Assembly: GCA_001770855.1 (NCBI GenBank)
Contig: MESE01000018.1
Span: 30,261-94,260, forward strand
DNA length: 64,000 nucleotides
Reading direction: 5' to 3'
From: Burkholderiales bacterium RIFCSPLOWO2_02_FULL_57_36
GTDB taxonomy: Bacteria; Pseudomonadota; Gammaproteobacteria; Burkholderiales; Burkholderiaceae_D
In this document: piece by piece, positions 18,314-27,130 of the stretch
How the letters are laid out: every line of letters starts with the position of its first letter
Numbering within the stretch: the stretch's first letter is position 1
Position numbers and translations under genes: made by a program
Notes under the pieces: generated by a model
What the model saw: the letters and a program-made list of their open reading frames with translations, nothing else
Told to the model about the DNA's origin: nothing
Databases searched by the model: none

Positions 18314-19618
18314 TCAAAGCGCCGTGGCCTCAAGCACGCAGCATTTGAGCGCTTCGGTTCGATGCATTTCAATTTTCTTCAATTGATCCGGAAACTGGAC
18401 GTTGCATCTCGCATAATCCGATACGAGCCGAACCTGGTCAGCGATATCCTTCTTCCGTGCAATATCGTTCGTGACACGGGCCAGCGTTTCAAGCGCCTCC
18501 AGCAGGCGCACGTAGATCGCGACGTTCCCCTGCGCAGTTTCGCGTATCTGCTCGAACGCTTCATTGAGAAAATCGCCAAAATCCGGGCCTTTCGGAATAA
18601 CCAGCAGCTCGCCCTTGCTGAACTGACGATTCGGCGCGATCCGGCGCGGAGCAAGCTTGATCATGATGGATGAAAGGTAATCAATGCACATGATTGCCGT
18701 GGTCGTATCGTTGATCGCCGGCGACATTGCTTTCAATGCAATGTCGGCCAGTTGCCTGATGCCCGCACCCACATCCTGTTCCACGGTTCGATAGTGCCCG
18801 ATTAAATAGAAGCTGTTCAGCTTGCGCGTCATTTCTCCGCTGGGAGGTGTCGTAATCGATATAAGCGTCAAACCCCGTGTCACGAATTCACCTACCGATT
18901 TTTCCATCCTGGCTGTGACGAAGTAACTTTTTGCAAAAGCAAGCAGCGCATCGTGATCGAGCGTCTGCAGATAGCCGCTACGTAATGAGCAGACCGGAAA
19001 CCATTCATGGTGCTCGGTCTTGCCCAACCGCCAGACCGCATCGTTTGCATTGCGGCGTTCCAGCGGATCGGGAAATATTGCGTCGACCGTCTTCAGCGTA
19101 TCGGCGGATACGGACGATACGATAGTCGACACTTGTATCGACGACGCCATATGGTGAATGAAGAACATCAGAAGTCCGGCGCCGGCCAATGAAAGAAGTA
19201 GTGCAATTGTCACGGCGGCAGATGGAACCATGCTTTCGGTGCTGCCCTGAATGGAGCGCATCACAATCAGGCAGTAGACAAAGGTGCCGACGAACACCCC
19301 GAGCACCGCTTGGGTGCGATAGCTGCCCATGAAGGTGCGGATCACGCGAGGCGTATATTGCGCCGCTCCCAGAGACAGTACCAGCAGCGTGATTGAAAAC
19401 GTCAATGCGGCTAAGGTAATCATTGCGCCTGCCGCCACGGCCAGCATGCCGCGTGCGCCTTCGGCACTTGTGCCGAATAGCCACGGCCAGGGCGAAAGTG
19501 CGGCTACGTCGATTCTTGAATCCAGTTCGATCGCGGAAATTGCCAGCACAACGGCGCCGGCCGTGATGATGGCCGGCAAAAACCACAGACTGTACCTAAT
19601 ATCCTGTAAAAATCGCAT
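18314..19618 (-). CDS. DUF2254 domain-containing membrane protein
   Basis: A 434-residue protein with four membrane segments in its first 170 residues, including SPWPWLFGTSAEGARGML and the segment LAALTFSITLLVLSLGAAQYTPRV that is characteristic of DUF2254, then a large cytoplasmic C-terminal part. The ATG at 19618 gives MRFLQDIRYSLWFLPA, the usual family N-terminus; a longer in-frame start at 19798 adds 60 unrelated residues and is rejected. The family is uncharacterised. It ends 12 bases from the convergent PRC-barrel gene. Confidence 0.85.
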   Translation of the reverse strand: MRFLQDIRYSLWFLPAIITAGAVVLAISAIELDSRIDVAALSPWPWLFGTSAEGARGMLAVAAGAMITLAALTFSITLLVLSLGAAQYTPRVIRTFMGSYRTQAVLGVFVGTFVYCLIVMRSIQGSTESMVPSAAVTIALLLSLAGAGLLMFFIHHMASSIQVSTIVSSVSADTLKTVDAIFPDPLERRNANDAVWRLGKTEHHEWFPVCSLRSGYLQTLDHDALLAFAKSYFVTARMEKSVGEFVTRGLTLISITTPPSGEMTRKLNSFYLIGHYRTVEQDVGAGIRQLADIALKAMSPAINDTTTAIMCIDYLSSIMIKLAPRRIAPNRQFSKGELLVIPKGPDFGDFLNEAFEQIRETAQGNVAIYVRLLEALETLARVTNDIARKKDIADQVRLVSDYARCNVQFPDQLKKIEMHRTEALKCCVLEATAL

Positions 19619-20597
19619 GATCCGTCTCAATCGGTCAATCCTCCATCCGGTCGATAATGCAAAACAGGCCGCCGCGTCGGGCGCCGTCGCCTCATGTGTG
19701 CACCTGTGGCGTAGTGCGTAACCAATGGAGCATCGTGCCGAATTTAACAAGGCAAGGTGTATGCCATCCGCGCACGCCAACCGCAGTCGACGATTCATTC
19801 TTCAGATTGGCCCCTCTTATCTCTTGCATGAAAAAGCAATTGGAATCCAGTTCATTTTGCGATAATCCCGCACGGTCACTTCAACCAATCGCAAGAAGAG
19901 GCTGACTTGATGCTCGAATCAGGGTTGCGGATTTCCGGCAGCGCATGGAGTTCCATTGATCTTTTAGAAAATAATTGCAGCATCATGAATTGATGCCTTC
20001 GGCCCCCAACCTACACCCCAAAGGGCACCTCGACCGCCCCCCTCGCCGCACCGGCTTCAGTGTGGATGGCGTTTCCCGCGCACCGATACGGTACGATCGG
20101 GCGCAGCCGGTAGAAGGACTGTATGTCTACCTGAGTTGAAGGCGGCTATATACATCGGCTATATACATTTCATACTGCTTTTTCGGGAGTTTGGCCGAGT
20201 TACTCAAGAGGCAAAGAAACCCGTGCTTTGACGTATAACAACATCCTTGTTAAAATCGCCGTTCGTAAATCCCTGCCAAAATACCAATGTAGTCCTCCTT
20301 TCTTCCTGTGGGAAAATTTTCCCGCGCCAGAGATCTGAAACAAGCTGGTCTATCATCCGCTTTTTTCGGTCGCATCTTGCATCATGATGATTGCATTGCA
20401 ACCTGGTAACTCAGGATTTGTCTCCTGCCAATTGTGCTGCTCCGTACTGCTTGTGGTAGCTGATCTACTCCATTCAGTTGTCAATTGATTCGATGTTCGA
20501 CATCGGATCAGCGAATGCCTGTGATTGGTGTTTTTAGCAGCGTGTACATCCACGTTTGCGAAGCTCCGATCGCGTTTTTGAATACAAAATATACACA
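19619..20597. other. Long intergenic region
   Basis: Nearly 1 kb between divergent genes with no supportable coding sequence. It contains a 13-bp exact tandem repeat (CGGCTATATACAT at 20143-20155 and 20156-20168) and a perfect 14-bp palindrome, GGGAAAATTTTCCC, at 20310-20323. Short frames on the minus strand around 20204-20861 have no recognisable family. Confidence 0.5.
20143..20168. repeat. 13-bp tandem direct repeat
   Basis: Two exact adjacent copies of CGGCTATATACAT, upstream of the SulP gene. It could be a regulator-binding iteron pair or chance. Confidence 0.5.
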
Positions 20598-22079
20598 ATG
20601 GCAATAAAAAGACTGCGCCAGGAATGGCTTTCCAATACTCGCGGCGATCTGCTGGCCGGACTCGTTGTCGCACTCGCGCTGATTCCGGAGGCGATCGCAT
20701 TTTCCATCATCGCTGGCGTCGATCCGAAAGTCGGACTGTATGCGTCGTTCTGCATCGCCGTCGTTACCGCCGTTGCCGGCGGACGGCCGGGAATGATTTC
20801 CGCCGCCACGGGAGCGATGGCGTTGGTCATGGTAACGCTGGTGAAAGACCATGGCCTTCAATACCTTCTGGCTGCGACGGTCCTGACGGGCGTGCTGCAG
20901 ATCATCGCGGGCGGCTTGCGATTGGGCTCGCTGATGCGCTTCGTATCGCGTTCGGTGGTGACCGGCTTTGTCAATGCGCTTGCCATCCTGATTTTTTTGG
21001 CTCAGCTGCCGGAACTTACCAATGTCACGTGGGTGGTGTACGCAGTCGTGGCAGCCGGCCTGGCGATCATTTATCTTCTTCCATACCTGACCAAGGCGAT
21101 TCCATCGCCGTTGGTGTGCATCGTAGTACTGACCATCGTCGCGATAGGATTGGGACTGGATATCCGCACCGTCGGCGATATGGGCCAGTTACCCGACAGC
21201 CTGCCGATCTTCCTGTTGCCGCAAGTGCCGCTGAACTTCCAGACGCTTGCGATTATTCTGCCTTATGCCTTGACGCTGGCAACGGTGGGCCTGCTGGAGT
21301 CGATGATGACGGCGACCATCGTGGACGACCTTACCGATACGCCAAGCAACAAGAATCGCGAATGCGCCGGGCAGGGCGCCGCCAACATCGCGGCCGGTTT
21401 TCTCGGCGGCATGGCCGGCTGCGCGATGATCGGGCAGTCGGTAATCAACGTGAAGTCCGGCGGCCGCGGCCGGCTATCGACCATGACGGCCGGCGTGGTT
21501 CTCCTGATCATGGTGGTGTTCCTCGGACCATGGGTCGAGCGCATTCCGATGGCGGCGCTGGTTGCCGTGATGATCATGGTCTCGATCGGGACTTTCAGCT
21601 GGGAATCGCTGCGCAATATGACAAAGCATCCGAAAAGCTCAAGCATCGTCATGGTCGCCACCGTGGTGGTGGTGGTGGTCACCCACGATCTGGCGAAAGG
21701 CGTCTTTGTCGGCGTGCTGTTGAGCGCGTTGTTCTTTGCGGCGAAGGTCGGACGGATACTTCACGTCGGATCGGTTTCGGCCGATGAGGGGCGCGCCCGC
21801 CACTACATCGTGACAGGCCAGGTATTTTTTGCATCCGCCGATCGGTTCAATGCATCATTCGACTTCAAGGAAGTCATCGAACAGGTACGCATCGATGTCA
21901 GCCATGCGCACTTCTGGGATATCACCGCGGTCAGCGCGCTGGATAAAGTGGTGCTCAAGTTTCGCCGCGAGGGTACACAGGTCGAGATCGTCGGTTTGAA
22001 TGAGGCCAGTGCGACGCTTGTCGATCGCTTTGCAGTGCATGACAAACCCGATGCCATCGAAGGGATGATCGGCCATTAA
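20598..22079 (+). CDS. SulP family inorganic anion transporter
   Basis: A 493-residue permease with ten or more hydrophobic segments. The N-terminal [35 protein letters not shown] is the SLC26/SulP signature, followed by the [15 protein letters not shown] loop. The C-terminal 100 residues form a STAS domain ([16 protein letters not shown] to the end). SulP proteins carry sulfate, bicarbonate or dicarboxylates; the substrate is not readable. The ATG at 20598 fits the family N-terminus better than an upstream in-frame start at 20556. The universal stress gene follows after 26 bases and is probably cotranscribed. Confidence 0.9.
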   Translation: MAIKRLRQEWLSNTRGDLLAGLVVALALIPEAIAFSIIAGVDPKVGLYASFCIAVVTAVAGGRPGMISAATGAMALVMVTLVKDHGLQYLLAATVLTGVLQIIAGGLRLGSLMRFVSRSVVTGFVNALAILIFLAQLPELTNVTWVVYAVVAAGLAIIYLLPYLTKAIPSPLVCIVVLTIVAIGLGLDIRTVGDMGQLPDSLPIFLLPQVPLNFQTLAIILPYALTLATVGLLESMMTATIVDDLTDTPSNKNRECAGQGAANIAAGFLGGMAGCAMIGQSVINVKSGGRGRLSTMTAGVVLLIMVVFLGPWVERIPMAALVAVMIMVSIGTFSWESLRNMTKHPKSSSIVMVATVVVVVVTHDLAKGVFVGVLLSALFFAAKVGRILHVGSVSADEGRARHYIVTGQVFFASADRFNASFDFKEVIEQVRIDVSHAHFWDITAVSALDKVVLKFRREGTQVEIVGLNEASATLVDRFAVHDKPDAIEGMIGH

Positions 22080-22105
22080 GTGGCGCCACACCAAGGAGAG
22101 GTAGG

Positions 22106-22963
22106 ATGAATAACAAAGTACTGGCTTGCATCGACCATTCCAGTTATACGCCGAGTATTTGCGACTATGCGGCATGGGCCGCAACGCGTCTGGCGGCCCC
22201 ACTGGAATTTATCCATGTGCTCGACCGACACCCGGAAAAAGCCCCTGTGCGCGATTTCAGCGGCAGCATCGGCCTTGGGACGCAGGAACACCTGCTTGAG
22301 GACTTGGCGCTGCTGGACGAGAAAAGAAGCAGGCTGGCACAGGAAGCCGGCCGCCAGCTGATTGAAGCAGCCAAGCTGCGAGCCGCATCCGCGGGTGTGG
22401 CACATGCCGAAGGACGGCAGCGCCATGGCGAACTGGTCGAGACGCTCGCGGAAATGGAAAACGACGCCAGGTTGTTTGTCCTGGGCAAGCGCGGCGAGGC
22501 GGCTGAAACGGCGCGCCAGCATCTCGGCAGCAATCTGGAGCGGGTGGTTCGCGCGCTGCATCGCCCGATTCTCGCTGTTCCGGCAGACTTTCGCGCACCG
22601 CGCAACATCATGGTTGCTTTCGACGGCAGCGCGACTACCCGAAAAGGCGTGGAAATGATCGCGTCGAGTCCGCTGTTTCGCGGCCTGCCGTGCCATGTCG
22701 TGATGGCCGATTCGGGTTCCGCCTCCGCGAAAGAGCAGATCGAATGGGCACGAACCACACTGGAGAGAGCCGGATTCGAGACGCATACCGCCATCGTCGC
22801 CGGCGACGCCGAAGCCGCACTCGCAGCCTATCTGCAGGCGCATGACATTGACTTGCTGGCCATGGGCGCGTACGGGCATTCGCGGATTCGTCAATTACTG
22901 GTCGGCAGCACTACCACCACCATGCTTCGGACCTTGTCGGTGCCGATTCTCCTGTTGCGCTAA
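22106..22963 (+). CDS. Universal stress protein, tandem UspA domains
   Basis: A 285-residue cytoplasmic protein with two UspA domains. The first covers residues 3-150 and begins VLACIDHSSYTPSICDYAAW. The second covers 160-285, begins NIMVAFDGSATTRKGVEM, and ends with the ATP-binding pattern MGAYGHSRIRQLLVGSTTTTMLRTLSVPILLLR. The G-x2-G-x9-G(S/T) nucleotide motif is intact only in the second domain; the first has a weaker version. It is preceded by GGAGAGG and probably forms a unit with the SulP gene. Confidence 0.9.
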   Translation: MNNKVLACIDHSSYTPSICDYAAWAATRLAAPLEFIHVLDRHPEKAPVRDFSGSIGLGTQEHLLEDLALLDEKRSRLAQEAGRQLIEAAKLRAASAGVAHAEGRQRHGELVETLAEMENDARLFVLGKRGEAAETARQHLGSNLERVVRALHRPILAVPADFRAPRNIMVAFDGSATTRKGVEMIASSPLFRGLPCHVVMADSGSASAKEQIEWARTTLERAGFETHTAIVAGDAEAALAAYLQAHDIDLLAMGAYGHSRIRQLLVGSTTTTMLRTLSVPILLLR

Positions 22964-23389
22964 CCGTTCATGCGGTCGATACGGACGCGGCGATGGTCAA
23001 ATACATCCGCTCGCGTCCGGCTTCGCCATCAAATTATTTTCGAGCAGACACCGCGTGCAACAACGCAAGCCGAGCCGGTGGGAAATATGCGCCTGCACGG
23101 CACATTAAGGCGGCCATCTCTCTTCCTCAACCAAAAAAAATCACAGGCCTTTCGGCCGTCTACCCCGGTTCCGCAGAAACTTGTCCGTATGTATGTTGAT
23201 TTGCGTCAAATGATAATCATGGGCGCGCTATTGCATGTCGGCAGATAGTCTTCAAAATAGCCGAGACGGTTATACGGCAGGTAAATAACGAGTCGGAACG
23301 CTTGCGGCATAAAAATTGCCGCACATAACAAGAATCAATTCCGCGTCATACCCCATATCAGCTTACGGCGTGCCGTCACAGCCATAAGT
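22964..23389. other. Intergenic region with an FNR-type box
   Basis: About 430 bases without a convincing gene. It contains the FNR/ANR-like palindrome described separately at 23196-23209, and presumably the promoter of the downstream GGDEF/EAL gene. Confidence 0.5.
23196..23209. promoter_or_regulatory. FNR/ANR/DNR-type binding site
   Basis: TTGATTTGCGTCAA matches the TTGAY-N4-RTCAA consensus at all ten defined positions. It lies 181 bases upstream of the GGDEF/EAL start. A class II promoter would start near 23244, but no strong -10 hexamer is evident. Confidence 0.5.
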
Positions 23390-26300
23390 ATGGACAGGTT
23401 CTACAGGTTGCACCGTAAAAGAGGCGGGCAGGATCGTGCCACGTCCATGAGAAAAAAATATAACGCGGCTGAGGGAAAATTGAAATCACTTAACGGCAAT
23501 TGCACTCTGGACCAATCAGCAGCATGGATGGTCGGAGGCGGCACGACGGGCGAGATGATCCGCTCAATGGATTGGGGAAATTCGCCACTCGGCCCGATCG
23601 AATCATGGCCGTTGAACTTGCAAAGCACAATCAATCTATGTCTCGCTTCGAACCTGCCGATGATCATTATCTGGGGACCGCACTGCACGCAAATTTACAA
23701 CGATGCTTATATTCCGCTTTGCGGCGCAAAACATCCCGCTTCGATGGGACAGGATTTCCGCCGCTGCTGGGCTTCGGCATGGCCGGTCATCGGCGATGCA
23801 GTCAACGATGCACTTGCGGGCCAATCGCAAAAACTCGAGAACCGGCGCATGTTTCTTGACCGGGGCGACAACCTGGAAGAGGCCTTTTTCACATACTCCT
23901 TCAGTCCGATATGGGACCAGGCCGGCGCGATTGCCGGAGTGTTTCATCCGGTAATGGAGACTACCGGCGCGGTACTCGCTGAACGGCGAATGCGGTTAAT
24001 GCACGCCATCGGGTCGCGAAGCGCCAGAGCGCAATCGATGCCGGATGCATTAATCCTGACTGCCAGGGTATTGTCGGAATGCGATTCTGATATTCCATTC
24101 GCATTGTTCTATCTGTTCGATGCCCACCGCGCGCGTGCGACGCTGGTCGCCGCGGCCGGCGTCCCGGCGGGCATGAGCTTCAGTCCAAAGACAATCGCAC
24201 GTGGAGCCGACGCGTCGGCATGGCCCTTGTTCGATATCGAATCGGAGCCCGGCTCTCAGGTGATGCTGGCCGGTCTTGAAGAGCGCTTCGGCGCGATTGC
24301 GTGTGGGCCGTATCCCGAGCCGCCGAAATCCGCGATGATGATGCCATTCATGGCGCCCGGCTCGGCATTTCCCGCCGGCGTTTGTATTTTCGGGCTGAGT
24401 TCGCGCCTGCCGGCCGATGATGCCTGGCGCGGCTTGTGCGGTCAGATTGCCGCAACCGTTGATCTTGCAATCGCCGGCGCCCATGCCCGCGATCCGGAAA
24501 CCCGGTCGAACGGCGCGGATGCATCCTCGCGGCACATCGACGTTGAAAAGCTCGTGCAACAAACGTTCACGCAAAACGAACAGCGGCAACGCTGCAGCAT
24601 GGAGGCGGGAGAAATCGGCGCATGGGACATGGATTTCGTGACCCGTCATATCTGGCGGTCGCCGATACACGATCACATTTTCGGCTATCGTGAACCTTTG
24701 CACGAATGGACCCAGGAGATTTTTTTCAAGCATGTACTGCCCGAAGACCGGGAGCGCGTTGACAAGCAGTTTCGAGCGGCCCTGAAGAGCGTCGCACCGG
24801 GACATAAAATCGAATGCCGGATCCATGATGCAAACGGGATGCAAAAATGGATCGAGATTCATAGCCAGGTAAAGTTCGACGGCTACGGCAATCCGGAACG
24901 GATTTTCGGCACCATTAAAGATGTAACGGAGCAGTTGAACTTGAAAAATTCGTTGCAGCGTCAGACCGATATTCTGCAGATGATTCTCAACGGCATGTCG
25001 GAAGGCGTGGTCGTGTGCGACGCCGATGCCAAGCTGATCCTGGTCAACAAATCGGCGGAACAGATGTTGAACCTGGATGGAAGCGTATTTGGACTTCTGG
25101 ATTCGGCCGGCGCCTATGAATGGCTGCAACCCGATGGGAATACGCCGTGCACATATGAAAATCGCCCGCTGGTGCGCGCGCTGCGGGGCGAGAAGATCGC
25201 GGATTTCGAGATGGTGGTCCGCTGTCAGGAAAGGAAGGTCTACATTGCAATCAACTGTTCGTCAACGCCGCTGAAAGACGTGGATGGAAACACCATCGGT
25301 GCGGTAAAGGTGTTTCGTGATGTAACGGCAAGCAAGAATGCGTTGCAGGACCTGCGGAATGCCGAACAGCATTTCAAGCTGCTGGTGGAAGGCACGACCG
25401 ATTATGCAATCTTCATGCTGGATGCCAACGGCCACATCGTCAGCTGGAACCCGGGCGCACAACGCATCCTTGGTTATGAAGAGGGAGAAGTGGTCGGCAA
25501 GCATGTGTCGATTTTCTATACACCCGAAGATATCGCCAGGGGCGAGCCGCAGCGTAAGTTGGTCCAGACCATTACGGAAGGGCGGGCGGAAGAAGACAGT
25601 TGGCGCGTGCGCAAGGACGGACAGCGTTTCTGGTCGACAGGTGTGCTGGATGCGTTGCATGACGAGGCAGGCGGTGTGCGCGGTTTTGTTGAAATCATGC
25701 GCGACAATACCGAACGCCGGCTGGCCGAGGAAAATACCTATTTCCTCGCCAACCACGATCCGTTGACGAACCTGCCGAACCGGGCGCGCTTCATGGAGCG
25801 TTTGCATGAAGCATTGTTGAATGCGGATCGCGACGACACACAGGTTGCGGTTCTGTTGCTCGACCTCGATCGTTTCAAGCTGATCAATGACACCATGGGT
25901 CATCATGTCGGTGACCTGCTGCTGAAAAAAGTGGCGATGCGACTGTCCAAATGCGTCAGGGAAACCGATACTGTTGCGCGGCTGGGCGGGGACGAATTCG
26001 TGGTTATTCTCACGCGCCTCAAGGATTTGGGGGCCATTGAATCGCTGGCGGGAAAAATCGTTCAAGAGATGAGCCGGCCCTACCATATCAATCGGCAGGA
26101 AGTCCGCAGCGGCACCAGTCTCGGCGTCGCCTTATATCGCAAGGACGGCCATGATGCGGGCGAGTTGCTGCAGAAGGCGGACCTTGCGATGTACCGGGCC
26201 AAATCAGCGGGGCGCAACCGCTATAGAGTCTTCGCGCCGAGCATGCTGACTGAAATGCGGATTCGCAGCGAGCAGGAAAACAGCCTTCGCCATGCGCTGG

Positions 26301-27052
26301 AGCATCAGGAATTTGAACTTTACTACCAGCCGCAAATCGATTTGAATACCTTGTACTTATCAGGCGCGGAAGTGCTGTTGCGCAGCAGGAATCGAGTCTT
26401 GCAAGGTATCCCGATCAGCAAGGTGATTGCACTTGCCGAAGAGACCGGACTGATTATTCCACTCGGTGAGTGGGTTTTGCAGACCACTTGCCGCCAAATG
26501 AAGAATTGGCAAAAAATGGGTTTGCCGGAGTTCAAGATCGCGGTCAATTTTTCTCCTGCGCATTTGCTTGCGTCGAACTTCATGGATACGGTGGAGCGCG
26601 TGTTGAGCGAGACCGGACTTGATGCGAAGTATCTCGAAATCGAAGTAACGGAAGGATTGCTGGTAGCCGCCAGCGAGGCCAATAATCAAGTCATGACTGC
26701 GCTGAAGGAACTCGGCGTGTCGATTAGCGTCGATGATTTTGGTACCGGATATTCCGCTTTGTCGTACCTGAAGAATTTTCCGGTCGACGTGTTGAAGATC
26801 GATGAATCGCTGGTACGCAATCTGCCAGCGGATCAGGACGATGTTGCGATCGTCTCGGCAATCATCAGGCTGGCTCAGGACCTGAACATCAAGGTGGTTG
26901 CCGAAGGGGTGGAAACGGTCGACCAGTTGGCGCATCTGAAAACCACCGATTGCAATACCGCGCAAGGATATCTGTTCAGTCCGGCGGTGAAGATCGATAA
27001 ATTCGAAACCTTGTTGCATGGCCGAAAATGGTCGACGCCGATATTTCATTGA
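23390..27052 (+). CDS. Multi-PAS/GAF diguanylate cyclase and phosphodiesterase (GGDEF-EAL)
   Basis: A 1220-residue soluble signalling protein. An N-terminal PAS-like domain (residues about 45-195; SPLGPIESWP and the DAYIPLCGAKHP region) is followed by a GAF-like domain (about 200-365), three PAS/PAC domains (about 400-515, 525-645 and 660-775), GGDEF (about 785-945) and EAL (about 960-1210). The GGDEF active site is intact at 866-870. The EAL signature reads EVLLR at 994, keeping the metal-binding Glu; DDFGTG, KIDESLV and EGVET are present, so both activities are plausible. There is no membrane segment. The true start could be the ATG at 23447 (MRKKYNAAEG). It turns over cyclic di-GMP in response to an unknown cue. 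Confidence 0.9.
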   Translation: MDRFYRLHRKRGGQDRATSMRKKYNAAEGKLKSLNGNCTLDQSAAWMVGGGTTGEMIRSMDWGNSPLGPIESWPLNLQSTINLCLASNLPMIIIWGPHCTQIYNDAYIPLCGAKHPASMGQDFRRCWASAWPVIGDAVNDALAGQSQKLENRRMFLDRGDNLEEAFFTYSFSPIWDQAGAIAGVFHPVMETTGAVLAERRMRLMHAIGSRSARAQSMPDALILTARVLSECDSDIPFALFYLFDAHRARATLVAAAGVPAGMSFSPKTIARGADASAWPLFDIESEPGSQVMLAGLEERFGAIACGPYPEPPKSAMMMPFMAPGSAFPAGVCIFGLSSRLPADDAWRGLCGQIAATVDLAIAGAHARDPETRSNGADASSRHIDVEKLVQQTFTQNEQRQRCSMEAGEIGAWDMDFVTRHIWRSPIHDHIFGYREPLHEWTQEIFFKHVLPEDRERVDKQFRAALKSVAPGHKIECRIHDANGMQKWIEIHSQVKFDGYGNPERIFGTIKDVTEQLNLKNSLQRQTDILQMILNGMSEGVVVCDADAKLILVNKSAEQMLNLDGSVFGLLDSAGAYEWLQPDGNTPCTYENRPLVRALRGEKIADFEMVVRCQERKVYIAINCSSTPLKDVDGNTIGAVKVFRDVTASKNALQDLRNAEQHFKLLVEGTTDYAIFMLDANGHIVSWNPGAQRILGYEEGEVVGKHVSIFYTPEDIARGEPQRKLVQTITEGRAEEDSWRVRKDGQRFWSTGVLDALHDEAGGVRGFVEIMRDNTERRLAEENTYFLANHDPLTNLPNRARFMERLHEALLNADRDDTQVAVLLLDLDRFKLINDTMGHHVGDLLLKKVAMRLSKCVRETDTVARLGGDEFVVILTRLKDLGAIESLAGKIVQEMSRPYHINRQEVRSGTSLGVALYRKDGHDAGELLQKADLAMYRAKSAGRNRYRVFAPSMLTEMRIRSEQENSLRHALEHQEFELYYQPQIDLNTLYLSGAEVLLRSRNRVLQGIPISKVIALAEETGLIIPLGEWVLQTTCRQMKNWQKMGLPEFKIAVNFSPAHLLASNFMDTVERVLSETGLDAKYLEIEVTEGLLVAASEANNQVMTALKELGVSISVDDFGTGYSALSYLKNFPVDVLKIDESLVRNLPADQDDVAIVSAIIRLAQDLNIKVVAEGVETVDQLAHLKTTDCNTAQGYLFSPAVKIDKFETLLHGRKWSTPIFH

Positions 27053-27130
27053 TGACGACAGAGGTATGGCCTACATTTCCGGGACGCATGCGTAACAGCC
27101 GTAACCGGGTGTCCGGAATTTCACCTCAAA

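Noticed and set aside
20204..20401. A minus-strand frame of 65 residues upstream of the SulP gene
   Set aside because: No ribosome binding site or family match; the region has non-coding repeats.
24050..25129. A 359-residue minus-strand frame opposite the GGDEF/EAL gene
   Set aside because: The opposite strand has complete PAS motifs; this frame has no recognisable domain.
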